DNA of 30,606 nt from CAZNHL01 sp964572965 (GTDB lineage: Bacteria; Bacteroidota; Bacteroidia; Cytophagales; UBA9547), in contig CAZNHL010000054.1 in the NCBI GenBank assembly GCA_964572965.1, positions 1 to 30,606 on the forward strand. The letters run 5' to 3'. Each line of letters opens with the position of its first letter. The first letter of the stretch is position 1. A program made the position numbers and the translations under genes. The notes under the pieces are model-generated. The model made no database searches and was not told where the DNA came from. It saw nothing but the letters and a program-made list of their open reading frames with translations. Below, piece by piece: positions 8,057-15,513 of the stretch.

Positions 8057-8397
8057 TCCGAAGTTTCAGGTATGCTTTTAACGGTTTGAAATATACTTTT
8101 CTGCATGAAAACAATTTCAAATTTCAGTTATTGACAACTTTGCTTGCCATTGCTGCCGGTGTTTGGCTGCAAATAGCAACAAGCGACTGGATTGCAATCA
8201 GCATCTGTTGCGGATTGGTTTTGAGTATGGAAATCATGAATACTGCTATTGAGAAAACGATAGATCTTATTTCCCCTGAACTACAGACCAAAGCCGGGCT
8301 TATCAAAGACCTTTCAGCTGCTGCCGTACTTGTTGCGTCTATTGCCAGTGTTATTGTTGCCGTTTTTATTCTGTCCAAATATACCGTCCGTATTTAA
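8038..8397 (+). CDS. dgkA: Diacylglycerol/undecaprenol kinase family protein
   Basis: This 119-residue, three-helix membrane kinase phosphorylates a lipid alcohol with ATP; in many bacteria the substrate is diacylglycerol or undecaprenol, and the sequence cannot tell which. Family hallmarks are Glu24 in FLHENNFKFQ, the motif E65-IMNTAIE (65-72) and K90-DLSAAAVL (90-97). Membrane segments lie at about 30-48, 51-72 and 95-113. The ATG at 8038 overlaps the DUF1361 gene by 19 nt; a second ATG at 8053 is an alternative start. It closes the envelope operon that begins at 5093. Confidence 0.9.
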   Translation: MQFQKMIRSFRYAFNGLKYTFLHENNFKFQLLTTLLAIAAGVWLQIATSDWIAISICCGLVLSMEIMNTAIEKTIDLISPELQTKAGLIKDLSAAAVLVASIASVIVAVFILSKYTVRI

Positions 8398-8446
8398 TTT
8401 ACGGGAGGTATATTTCCGGTACTAAACTATTACTTGCGGTATTCCA

Positions 8447-8454
8447 TATATTTG
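8447..8454 (+). promoter_or_regulatory. Candidate -7 box (TATATTTG) for the Crp/Fnr-type gene
   Basis: TATATTTG matches TAnnTTTG and lies 22 nt before the ATG at 8477. No TTG is found at the expected -33 distance, so support is moderate. Confidence 0.4.
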
Positions 8455-8476
8455 TATTCACTTGTTCCTGCTTATT

Positions 8477-9043
8477 ATGTCTCAGGTCTTTTTCACTTTT
8501 TTGAACCAATTCAATCCTTTATCTGATGATAGCATTCAGGCTATTGCCGAAAACCTGAACACCGTTCATCTTCCCAAAGGCACAGTACTTGTACAGGAAG
8601 GTAAAATATGTGATTACCTTTTTTACCTTGAAAAAGGCTCAGTAAGGGGTTACACAAATGTAGACGAGAAGGAAATTACTTATTGGTTTGGTTTTGAAGA
8701 CACCATGATTACTTCATTCCACAGTTTTATTTCCCGCCAGCCTGTTCATGAGAATATTGTGCTTATGGAAGACTCTGTTCTTACTTCCATTCACTATACA
8801 GACCTGCATAAACTCTATGACCTTTACCCTGATATAGAAAGAGCAGGAAGACGAATTATTGAGAAATACTATGTGCTTCTGGAAGAGCGTACATTCTCCT
8901 ATATGTTCAAAACCGCAAAAGAAAGATATGAAAGTTTGCTAGCCTCTGCTCCACATATTCTACTACGGGTTCCTTTGGGCTACATAGCCTCTTATCTTGG
9001 TATTTCACAAGAAACCTTAAGCCGTATCAGAGGGAAAATATAA
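8477..9043 (+). CDS. Crp/Fnr-family transcriptional regulator
   Basis: The start is set at the ATG at 8477 (188 residues); an upstream in-frame TTG at 8462 is less likely. Residues about 18-110 form a cyclic-nucleotide-binding-like beta-roll, with the typical stretch LPKGTVLVQEGKICDYLFYLEKGSVRGY cut here to its key parts: LPKG, GKICDYLFYLEKG. Residues about 115-135 are the dimer helix, and the C-terminus holds the HTH (VPLGYIASYLGISQETLSRIRGKI). The usual cAMP-phosphate-binding residues and the Fnr iron-sulfur cysteine set are not evident, as is common in Bacteroidetes members whose ligand is unknown. A palindrome of Fnr type lies between this gene and the next, so it may regulate the neighbouring acyltransferase/aminotransferase pair. 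Confidence 0.88.
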   Translation: MSQVFFTFLNQFNPLSDDSIQAIAENLNTVHLPKGTVLVQEGKICDYLFYLEKGSVRGYTNVDEKEITYWFGFEDTMITSFHSFISRQPVHENIVLMEDSVLTSIHYTDLHKLYDLYPDIERAGRRIIEKYYVLLEERTFSYMFKTAKERYESLLASAPHILLRVPLGYIASYLGISQETLSRIRGKI

Positions 9044-9137
9044 CTTTAACGACTATCTGTTTCTATGAACCTGCTTAAGCTTTTCTTTCGCGGATCAGGA
9101 TTTAGAATTCCGGGTTAAACGGGTACTTAATTAACTT

Positions 9138-9153
9138 TTTGACATATGTCAAA
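9138..9153. promoter_or_regulatory. Fnr/Crp-like palindromic operator TTTGACATATGTCAAA
   Basis: This is a perfect 16-nt palindrome with TTGAC-N4-GTCAA half-sites, the geometry of Crp/Fnr-family boxes. It abuts the -33 TTG (9154) of the promoter for the gene at 9222 and lies just downstream of a Crp/Fnr-type gene. Position immediately upstream of -33 suits an activator, although repression cannot be excluded. Confidence 0.6.
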
Positions 9154-9183
9154 TTGAAGTCGCTTCGATCTGCCCTATTTTTG
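9154..9183 (+). promoter_or_regulatory. Bacteroidetes-type promoter for the GNAT/aminotransferase pair
   Basis: TTG at 9154-9156 and TATTTTTG at 9176-9183 with a 19-nt spacer fit TTG-N17-23-TAnnTTTG. The leader to the ATG at 9222 would be about 30-35 nt. Confidence 0.6.
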
Positions 9184-9221
9184 CCGGTACCATAATAAAA
9201 GTTTTGAACCGGAACACTTCT

Positions 9222-9758
9222 ATGATAATAATCAAATTAGCAGATTCAGAAGACGAATTTCAACAGATTCACCAGCTGAATTATGAAACATTTGTCAATG
9301 AAATTCCCCAGCATGCTGCCAATCCGCAAGCACTGTTGGTTGACAAATTTCACGGGATCAATAAGTATGTAATAGCTAAAGAAAACATGACTGTTGTAGG
9401 CATGCTTGCTTACAATGACCAGCGTCCTTTTTCCATAGACCATAAACTGGAAAATATTGCTCAATATCTTCCCCATTTTCAAAAACCTGTTGAAATCAGG
9501 CTCCTTTCAATCTCAAAAGCAAAGCGGAAGTCACCTCTTTTCTTTTCCATACTGGAGAAGCTCGTTCAACAGTTAAATGACGGAGATTTTGATATTGTCC
9601 TCATTTCCGGTACTACCAGACAATTAAAACTCTATCACAAAATCGGTTTTGTTGATTTTGCGCATCTCATTGGAACTGCCGAAGCACAATACCAACCAAT
9701 GTACCTTACTAAAAACAATATCCAACCGGACTATATCAACCAATGGCTGCACAAATAA
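9222..9758 (+). CDS. GNAT-like N-acyltransferase of unknown substrate
   Basis: This is a 178-residue protein from the ATG at 9222 (an upstream TTG at 9204 is less likely). The stretch LNYETFVNEIPQH (about 19-31), the VDKFHGINKYVIA segment and VVGMLAYNDQRPFS resemble the GNAT/acyl-homoserine-lactone-synthase-like fold, in which a strand-helix unit binds acyl-CoA or acyl-ACP. The C-terminal part (LKLYHKIGFVDF, about 141-152) is the typical GNAT helix-strand that closes the acyl donor pocket. The substrate is unknown. Its end overlaps the aminotransferase gene by 16 nt, so the two enzymes are likely made together and act in one pathway. Confidence 0.7.
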   Translation: MIIIKLADSEDEFQQIHQLNYETFVNEIPQHAANPQALLVDKFHGINKYVIAKENMTVVGMLAYNDQRPFSIDHKLENIAQYLPHFQKPVEIRLLSISKAKRKSPLFFSILEKLVQQLNDGDFDIVLISGTTRQLKLYHKIGFVDFAHLIGTAEAQYQPMYLTKNNIQPDYINQWLHK

Positions 9759-10801
9759 ACTTCACAACCGGGCCTGTAAGAATAGCAAAGCATACTGCTG
9801 CTGCATTCAATCAAACTCCTATATCTCACAGGTCTTCAGAGTTCAGGGCAATATTTGAAGATACCCGTAAGCGACTCTGCCTTGCAACAAAGGCCAATGA
9901 TGTCATTATTATGTCCGGTTCGGGCACACTTGCCAACGAAGCAATGATTGCTCAGATAGCTCAATCAAAAAAGCCCGGACTGGTATTAGTAAACGGTGAA
10001 TTCGGGAACCGGCTGGCAAAACAATGCAGCCGGTATCAGATGAATTTTTCACTATTGGAAAAAGAATGGGGAATGTATTTTTCTGAAGAAGAGATCAGAG
10101 AAGTTATTTCAGAACAGCAACCTTCCTGGCTGCTATTTTGCCATCACGAAACCTCGACAGGTGTTATTAATAATTTACCATTGCTGACACAAATCTGTAA
10201 GGAACATCAGGTTGAGTTATATGCAGACTGTATCAGTTCTGTGGGGAATACCGAGGTTGATTTATCGGGCGTTGCCATGGCCAGTACGTCCAGTGGCAAA
10301 GGTCTCGCAGCGTTTCCCGGTCTTGCAATGGTTTTTGTGAACACTGCAATAAAAACCAATACCGATATCCCTGGCTACATCAATCTGGAAACCTATATAG
10401 AGAGCAATTATATGCCTTTTACAATCAACTCAAATTTATTGCTGGCTTTGAACGCTTCAATTGATGAAACATTGCGCCCGCAGCACTGGCAGAAAATTGC
10501 ACAGCTTTCAGCTTTCGCAAAACGCAAACTTATTGAGTCTGGATATCAACTTGTAAATATGAATCCGGCCGGAAATGCTTTTGTATTTACAATACTTATT
10601 GAAAACGGGAATAGTTACAGAATAGGTGAAGCACTAAAAGAACAGGGTTTACTTATCTCCTACGAAAGTACTTACCTGTTAAGTAGAAATATGATTCAGG
10701 TATCGGTTATGGGAAGCCACGACGAACATGAAGTACAAAGCTGTATAGAACAACTCAACAGGTTAACTATAAAACCAGGAGAGACTGTATTATCAATCTA
10801 A
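9743..10801 (+). CDS. Class V PLP-dependent aminotransferase (AGT/PhnW-like)
   Basis: This 352-residue protein shows class V aminotransferase hallmarks: FTTGPVRIA at the N-terminus (substrate loop), SHRSSEF (28-34), SGSGTLANEAM (58-68, cofactor phosphate binding), YADCISSVG (160-168; Asp162 should contact the pyridine nitrogen) and SSGKGLAAFPG (183-193; Lys186 as the Schiff-base lysine). These suit the alanine-glyoxylate or 2-aminoethylphosphonate transaminase group, but the amino donor and acceptor cannot be told. The gene overlaps the GNAT gene by 16 nt. Together they suggest amination followed by N-acylation, or the reverse, of a small metabolite (inference). Confidence 0.85.
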   Translation: MAAQINFTTGPVRIAKHTAAAFNQTPISHRSSEFRAIFEDTRKRLCLATKANDVIIMSGSGTLANEAMIAQIAQSKKPGLVLVNGEFGNRLAKQCSRYQMNFSLLEKEWGMYFSEEEIREVISEQQPSWLLFCHHETSTGVINNLPLLTQICKEHQVELYADCISSVGNTEVDLSGVAMASTSSGKGLAAFPGLAMVFVNTAIKTNTDIPGYINLETYIESNYMPFTINSNLLLALNASIDETLRPQHWQKIAQLSAFAKRKLIESGYQLVNMNPAGNAFVFTILIENGNSYRIGEALKEQGLLISYESTYLLSRNMIQVSVMGSHDEHEVQSCIEQLNRLTIKPGETVLSI

Positions 10802-10887
10802 ATATCCAGGTTAAAGTAAGTATAATCAACCCCTCTGCCATTTCTAAACTTTGAGGTGTCAGATTGAAGGAGGAACCACGAACCAAT

Positions 10888-10941
10888 GACCAGCCCCCGG
10901 AAGGAAAGTATGATCAGGTGCACACCCTGATGGGGTGCTGG
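10888..10941. repeat. Intergenic hairpin element with CCAGCCCCC arm (copy 1)
   Basis: CCAGC (10890-10894) pairs with GCTGG (10937-10941), CCCC (10895-10898) with GGGG (10932-10935), and inside lies a second hairpin ATCAGG/CCTGAT (10913-10918 and 10926-10931). It shares AGATTGAA upstream and the 11-mer GACCAGCCCCC with an element at 19244-19311. It may act as a terminator-like or REP-like structure after the aminotransferase gene. Confidence 0.5.
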
Positions 10942-11009
10942 CCATTCATAAAATAATAAACAATATGCTACCCTGACACAAACTATTATGAAACGGTAGA
11001 TAATAGAAT

Positions 11010-11017
11010 TATTTTTG
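11010..11017 (+). promoter_or_regulatory. Candidate -7 box (TATTTTTG) for the TPR-CHAT gene
   Basis: TATTTTTG matches TAnnTTTG and lies 27 nt ahead of the ATG at 11045. No clear -33 TTG is present. Confidence 0.45.
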
Positions 11018-11044
11018 CCGGGATTTTAATTTCCTTAACCTGTT

Positions 11045-13885
11045 ATGAAAGTGCACTATATCAGGCTGATTATGTTATCGGTTTTTGCCTGCCTTGGCTT
11101 TACTGTAAATGGCCAGACTTCTACCAATTACTATTCTCTATATGACAGTTATTTCAATGCCGGTAAATATGACAGTGCATTGGTCATTTCTGATGAAGCT
11201 GCCGGCTATTACTTAAAGCAGTCCGACACACTTAATTTCTTATTCGCTAAGTATGTTTTAAAAACCTCAGTATACAATACGAAGGGCGACTTTTATAATG
11301 CCCATGTGACCATGGAAACATTCAATAAAGACATTGATGTTTATAATATGGGGGCAAACGAGGTAATTCTCTATTACTTTTTCAAAACATATGGAATGAT
11401 TTATTCCAGCCAGGATAATTATAAAGATGCGCTGAAGGTGTATCTGTATGCCCGGGACTATTGCAGGAATATGTATGGGGAAACTTCTCCTGAAATGGCA
11501 TCGCTGGCGCTGGATCTTTCAAATGGTTATCGCTTGTCGGGAGAATATCAGGAAGCTCTGAACCAGATAGAGTTTGCGGAAAAAATTTACCATTCTCTGC
11601 ATGACACTTTGAATTATGCCGGATGTCTGTTGTACAGAGGTAATGTTTATGCATTGACGGGTGACTATGAATCTGCCATTGACAGTACATTGAAATGTAA
11701 GCAGATTATAGATGTTTTGTACTCTGGTAAAAATCCGCTTTTAGCAGCTATTTATAACAATGTGGGTGTTGCGTACCTATACTGGGACAAACACCAGGAA
11801 GCGATCAGGTACTTTAAGCTTGCCAAACAGGAAGAGTTAAAATTACAAGGTAACAATGTGACTGTAGCCAGAATATGGTTTAACATGGGTTATTCTTATG
11901 AAAAGCTGGATAGTTTAGATGAAGCCGAAGCAGCGGAAGCAAATGCACAAGAGCTTCTGGAAAAGCTAAAGCTGACCAATGACGCACTTCTCACATGGTC
12001 TTATAACATTAGTGCCAGGGTATTTATAAAGAAAAATGATTACCCGCGGGCTTTGGGATATGTGCAGTATGCGCTTTACCAGAATGCTTCCCGCCATGGC
12101 CGGATTGTGGAAGGGCGCTATGTGCCCTATTATAGTTATGAAGAAATAAAGCGTAATCCGGAAGAGCGTAACTGTTATGACCATAACAGGCTGCTCGAGT
12201 CTGTGGTGCTTAAAATTGACATTCTGCAAAAGCTGAATACAGACGAAGGCTATACTGCAACTATTAAGAAAAGTATTGCCGACGCAGATACAATTGCCAT
12301 ATTAACCAGAAACCTATATACTACGGACAAGGACAAGGTTGAAATGATGAAGCATAGTTTCGATTTGTCGGATCGGGCTGTGAACTTTTTTTACAATGAA
12401 AATAAGAAAAAGGGAAACCGTGAGAATATCGTATCTGCTTTCCTGTTTTCTGAAAAAGCTAAGGCTTCGGTTCTGCTGGAAGTGCTGAGAAATGTAGAAG
12501 CAAAGTCTTTTGCAGGAGTGCCGGGCATTGTTGTAAGTACGAGTGATTCGCTGCAGGCGCTTATTTCTGATAAGAAGGAACTGGCGAAATCTCAACAAGA
12601 TAGTGAAAGGGAAAAACTACTGCTTGAGGTGCAGGAAACCCAAAAGTACTTTAAAAATTATCAGCAGTTTATTCAGCAGAAATACCCTGATTATTATGAC
12701 CTGAAATATGCTGACAATATTGTTGAGTTGACGCAGCTTCAACAAAAGTTAAATGTTAATACTGCTATTCTGAGTTATTTTATCGGGGACAATACATTGT
12801 CTGTTTTTGTGATTACCCACGACGACTTAAAATTGTATCAGAATAAACTCAACCCTCTGTTATTGCGCTCCTGTAAAGGACTAAAGTCATCTATTATTTA
12901 CAAACATGATCTCCTTTATAAAAAGCTGGCTCATGAACTATATAACACTCTTTTCTTTTTCCCTTTAGAAGCAAATATTAAAGACCTGGTCGTTGTTCCT
13001 CATGACTTTTTAAGCAGCGTTCCTTTTGAGGCTTTATTGACAACACCGGCTGGTGAAAACGATTACACGCAATTTAACTATCTGGTCAAAAAGTATAATG
13101 TCAGTTATGCTTATTCTGTAAGTCTGTTTGACAGGATGTTAAAGAAACATCACAAGGTTACGAAACAGCAGTTTCTTGGCATTGCTCCTGTGTTTAAGTC
13201 CAAGAACAAAGTATCAGAAAATTTAAAACGTTCTCTGACAACAATAGAAACAGATGATGATGATGAGGCAGCAGGCTTTCAGGCCCAGCTTACAAGAACA
13301 GTTACCCGCGACGAAATTACACCTATACCGGGGACTGAAATAGAAGTGAATACTATTAAAAACCTCTTTATTCAGAATAAGTTATCGGCTTACATGTTCC
13401 TGAATGAAAAAGCTACAGAGCGCAGTATTAAACAACATCCTCTGGGTGATTATAAATACATACATATTGCTACTCATGGTTTTGTAGACAATGACAAACC
13501 GGAAAACTCCGGTATTATTCTTCATAATGGAGAAAACCAAAAAGAAGATAATGTCCTGTATGCGAAAGAAATTTATAACCTGAAACTGAATGCAGACCTG
13601 GTAACGCTTTCGGCCTGTGAAACAGGATTAGGACAGATTAAAAAGGGTGAAGGTCTTATCGGTCTCACAAGACCATTGCTATTTGCCGGAGCTAAAAACA
13701 TTATGGTGTCGCTGTGGAAAGTTTCAGATGCATCCACCACAGAACTGATGATCGGTTTCTACCAAAAGCTAATAGTTAAGACTTCTTATAACCAAAGTCT
13801 CTCTGACGCCAAACGACAGCTGATTAACAGTAAGGAGTTTTCTCAACCTTATTATTGGGCTGCATTTGTATTAATAGGAGAATAG
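11045..13885 (+). CDS. Exported TPR-CHAT (caspase-like) protein
   Basis: This is a 946-residue protein with a signal peptide (about 1-23, ending GFTVNGQ). Residues about 30-400 contain tandem TPR-like helical repeats (for example LAAIYNNVGVAYLYWDKHQE and ARIWFNMGYSYEKLDSLDEA). A coiled, charged linker around 500-545 leads to the C-terminal CHAT domain (about 620-946). The predicted protease dyad is His811 in IHIATHG and Cys858 in TLSACETG, both intact, followed by GEGLIGLTRPLLFAGAKNIMVSLW, a strong CHAT signature. The family is related to caspases and separases; known TPR-CHAT proteins cleave specific partners. The signal peptide places this one outside the cytoplasm. The next genes downstream encode a sigma factor and a putative anti-sigma factor. 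Confidence 0.88.
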   Translation: MKVHYIRLIMLSVFACLGFTVNGQTSTNYYSLYDSYFNAGKYDSALVISDEAAGYYLKQSDTLNFLFAKYVLKTSVYNTKGDFYNAHVTMETFNKDIDVYNMGANEVILYYFFKTYGMIYSSQDNYKDALKVYLYARDYCRNMYGETSPEMASLALDLSNGYRLSGEYQEALNQIEFAEKIYHSLHDTLNYAGCLLYRGNVYALTGDYESAIDSTLKCKQIIDVLYSGKNPLLAAIYNNVGVAYLYWDKHQEAIRYFKLAKQEELKLQGNNVTVARIWFNMGYSYEKLDSLDEAEAAEANAQELLEKLKLTNDALLTWSYNISARVFIKKNDYPRALGYVQYALYQNASRHGRIVEGRYVPYYSYEEIKRNPEERNCYDHNRLLESVVLKIDILQKLNTDEGYTATIKKSIADADTIAILTRNLYTTDKDKVEMMKHSFDLSDRAVNFFYNENKKKGNRENIVSAFLFSEKAKASVLLEVLRNVEAKSFAGVPGIVVSTSDSLQALISDKKELAKSQQDSEREKLLLEVQETQKYFKNYQQFIQQKYPDYYDLKYADNIVELTQLQQKLNVNTAILSYFIGDNTLSVFVITHDDLKLYQNKLNPLLLRSCKGLKSSIIYKHDLLYKKLAHELYNTLFFFPLEANIKDLVVVPHDFLSSVPFEALLTTPAGENDYTQFNYLVKKYNVSYAYSVSLFDRMLKKHHKVTKQQFLGIAPVFKSKNKVSENLKRSLTTIETDDDDEAAGFQAQLTRTVTRDEITPIPGTEIEVNTIKNLFIQNKLSAYMFLNEKATERSIKQHPLGDYKYIHIATHGFVDNDKPENSGIILHNGENQKEDNVLYAKEIYNLKLNADLVTLSACETGLGQIKKGEGLIGLTRPLLFAGAKNIMVSLWKVSDASTTELMIGFYQKLIVKTSYNQSLSDAKRQLINSKEFSQPYYWAAFVLIGE

Positions 13886-13960
13886 TCCTTTGAGATAACT
13901 GCTTGTGCGATGTGTTTATGCACTAAAGTTTAATGCAGTGATTTTCAAATGAAAATCAGA

Positions 13961-13971
13961 GGGGGGGGGGG
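13961..13971. repeat. Homopolymeric G11 tract upstream of sigma factor gene
   Basis: Eleven consecutive G residues, preceded by the small hairpin GATTTTC-AAAT-GAAAATC (13940-13957). The tract lies 88 nt before the first ATG of the sigma factor frame. Such tracts change length by slipped-strand mispairing and can alter promoter spacing. Confidence 0.8.
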
Positions 13972-14094
13972 ACTATATTGTAATCGCGTTTATGTCTTAA
14001 TATTAAACCAGGACAATCTAAAAATATTTTCAGCTATGCTGTAACTTTTCCGTCCCTTATGGCACTTACTGTAAAATGGGCGGAACCAACCCTT

Positions 14095-14646
14095 ATGAGT
14101 GAACTAGAAACGGAGGATAAACAACAGGTATTTTTGAAGCTTTATGAGCCGGTGCATGCACGACTGAGTCGCTACTGTCAGGTGCAGGTGGCCGACTATG
14201 ATGAGGCGCGTGACCTTATGGGTGAAACAGTACTGGTTGCTTATGAAAAGTTTGAAGGACTACGCAATCACGATACTTTCCTTTATTTCCTGTTTGGCAT
14301 TGCCCTTAACCTTGTCCGGAAGAAAAGGAGAAAAGAGCATCTTTTTAAGTTTTTCCGCCAGACAAATGACTTCTCTGCTTTAATAATACAACAGGAAGGA
14401 CCCGAGGCTGTCGATCATATTTTACTCAATAAGGCGCTTGATCATTTATCTGCCGAGCAACGGGAAGCCATTGTACTGTTCGAGATCTCAGGTTTTTCGC
14501 TTGAAGAGATTTCTAAAATACAGGACTCCGGGCTTTCGGCAGTAAAACAACGTTTGTTTCGTGGCCGTGAAAAATTAAGGAAGCTTTTGGGAGACAAAGA
14601 AAGCAGTGTAATTAATGCAGGTAAAACTCAAAAAATCCTGATCTGA
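14095..14646 (+). CDS. ECF-type RNA polymerase sigma-70 family factor
   Basis: This 183-residue protein (from the ATG at 14095, MSELETEDKQQ; an upstream ATG at 14059 would add 12 residues) has sigma region 2 in its first half (LSRYCQVQVADYDEARDLMGETVLVAYEKF, then HDTFLYFLFGIALNLVRKKRRK) and region 4 in its second half (LDHLSAEQREAIVLFEISGFSLEEISKI, SAVKQRLFRGREKLRKLL). It lacks region 3, as in ECF factors. The six-nt gap to the next gene, which encodes a membrane protein with a short cytoplasmic N-terminus, suggests a sigma/anti-sigma pair. The G11 tract in its leader may make its expression variable. The start has no visible ribosome-binding site, which is usual here. Confidence 0.85.
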   Translation: MSELETEDKQQVFLKLYEPVHARLSRYCQVQVADYDEARDLMGETVLVAYEKFEGLRNHDTFLYFLFGIALNLVRKKRRKEHLFKFFRQTNDFSALIIQQEGPEAVDHILLNKALDHLSAEQREAIVLFEISGFSLEEISKIQDSGLSAVKQRLFRGREKLRKLLGDKESSVINAGKTQKILI

Positions 14647-14652
14647 GAAACC

Positions 14653-15438
14653 ATGAAAGATACTAACAAAAATATAGACAGCTTATTTGAAAAAGCCAGG
14701 CATTTGCCTCCTATGCTTTCAATAAATGAAGTAAAGGATACAATTACCAATGCACCAAAGAAACCGTCCAATAGCTTTAGAAAAGGTGCATATGTATTTA
14801 TTGCCATAATATTTTTGTCTACTGCCACTTACTATCTGTTATCAGACAAAGCTGCTACAGAACAACCTGTTGCTGCAAGTGACAATACCCCTGTATTGCA
14901 GGAAGTAAAAACTGAAACAGCTGTGGTTACAGCAGATTATGTCACAAGTAAAGAAGAAATAAAGCTTTCCGGAGAATCTCAGCTTCCTGTTGAGAAAAAA
15001 ATTAATGCCGGCGCTACTCAACAGCATTCAAACCAAACCGCACAGCTTACCCCGCCCATAGTAGCGGATTCAATACCTGTAACAGGAAAAAGAGATACTA
15101 TTGCTATAAAAACAATTGCTGAAGATAAATCTGATTTTATCTCGGACTTTATAGTAATACACAGGTTTTTTGGCGAAGAAGAACTGGATCGGGTCTGCAA
15201 AAAATTACAGAGTGCGGGTATTGACCTGCGGATTGAGACGAAGGAGTTCAACAGCAAAAACAAGGGAGTACTTTCGTTGCTGAAAGCCGATGTGTATATC
15301 GGTGATCAGCTATACAAACATATTAACCTGAGGGATTTCAATGAAATACGCATAGGCTGGGAAAAACAGGGCAACCATGCTGTCATTATTAAATCGCTGG
15401 CTTATGTTGACAAAAACTACATGAAGAGAAAGTTATAG
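14653..15438 (+). CDS. Single-pass membrane protein, putative anti-sigma factor
   Basis: This is a 261-residue protein with a cytoplasmic N-terminal part of about 44 residues (MKDTNKNIDSLFEKARHLPP at the start), one membrane helix at about 46-63 (YVFIAIIFLSTATYYLLS), a Thr/Ala/Glu-rich linker (about 70-150) and a small C-terminal domain (about 160-261) facing the periplasm. The N-terminal pattern LFEKARHLPPMLSINEV is common in Bacteroidetes proteins encoded right after ECF sigma factors. It lacks FecR motifs and the zinc-binding motif of classical anti-sigma factors. The assignment rests on topology and on the 6-nt spacing from the sigma gene, so it is inference. Confidence 0.65.
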   Translation: MKDTNKNIDSLFEKARHLPPMLSINEVKDTITNAPKKPSNSFRKGAYVFIAIIFLSTATYYLLSDKAATEQPVAASDNTPVLQEVKTETAVVTADYVTSKEEIKLSGESQLPVEKKINAGATQQHSNQTAQLTPPIVADSIPVTGKRDTIAIKTIAEDKSDFISDFIVIHRFFGEEELDRVCKKLQSAGIDLRIETKEFNSKNKGVLSLLKADVYIGDQLYKHINLRDFNEIRIGWEKQGNHAVIIKSLAYVDKNYMKRKL

Positions 15439-15459
15439 ATTAAATTTTTATGTCATTTG

Positions 15460-15467
15460 TAACTTTG
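15460..15467 (+). promoter_or_regulatory. -7 box (TAACTTTG) for the outer-membrane receptor gene
   Basis: TAACTTTG matches TAnnTTTG exactly and is identical to the box at 3230. It is 47 nt before the ATG at 15514 and after the stop of the preceding gene, so the receptor probably has its own promoter. A clear -33 TTG is not seen. Confidence 0.5.
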
Positions 15468-15513
15468 TTTGCGCTATCATTCGCAATTTTGCCAAAGTAA
15501 TTTTATTTCTATT

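Noticed and set aside
12640..12656. A further AAAGTACTTT site
   Set aside because: It lies inside the TPR-CHAT coding sequence and lacks the ACTTTG arm 5 nt upstream, so it does not match the full operator.
11045..13885. TPR-CHAT as a CRISPR-associated (Craspase) effector
   Set aside because: There is no CRISPR array or cas gene in the window and the protein has a signal peptide, so a Cas role is unlikely.
14059..14094. Twelve-residue N-terminal extension of the sigma factor
   Set aside because: The extra residues do not look like sigma factor sequence and the ATG at 14095 gives a typical start; however, no ribosome-binding site decides it, so the longer form is possible.
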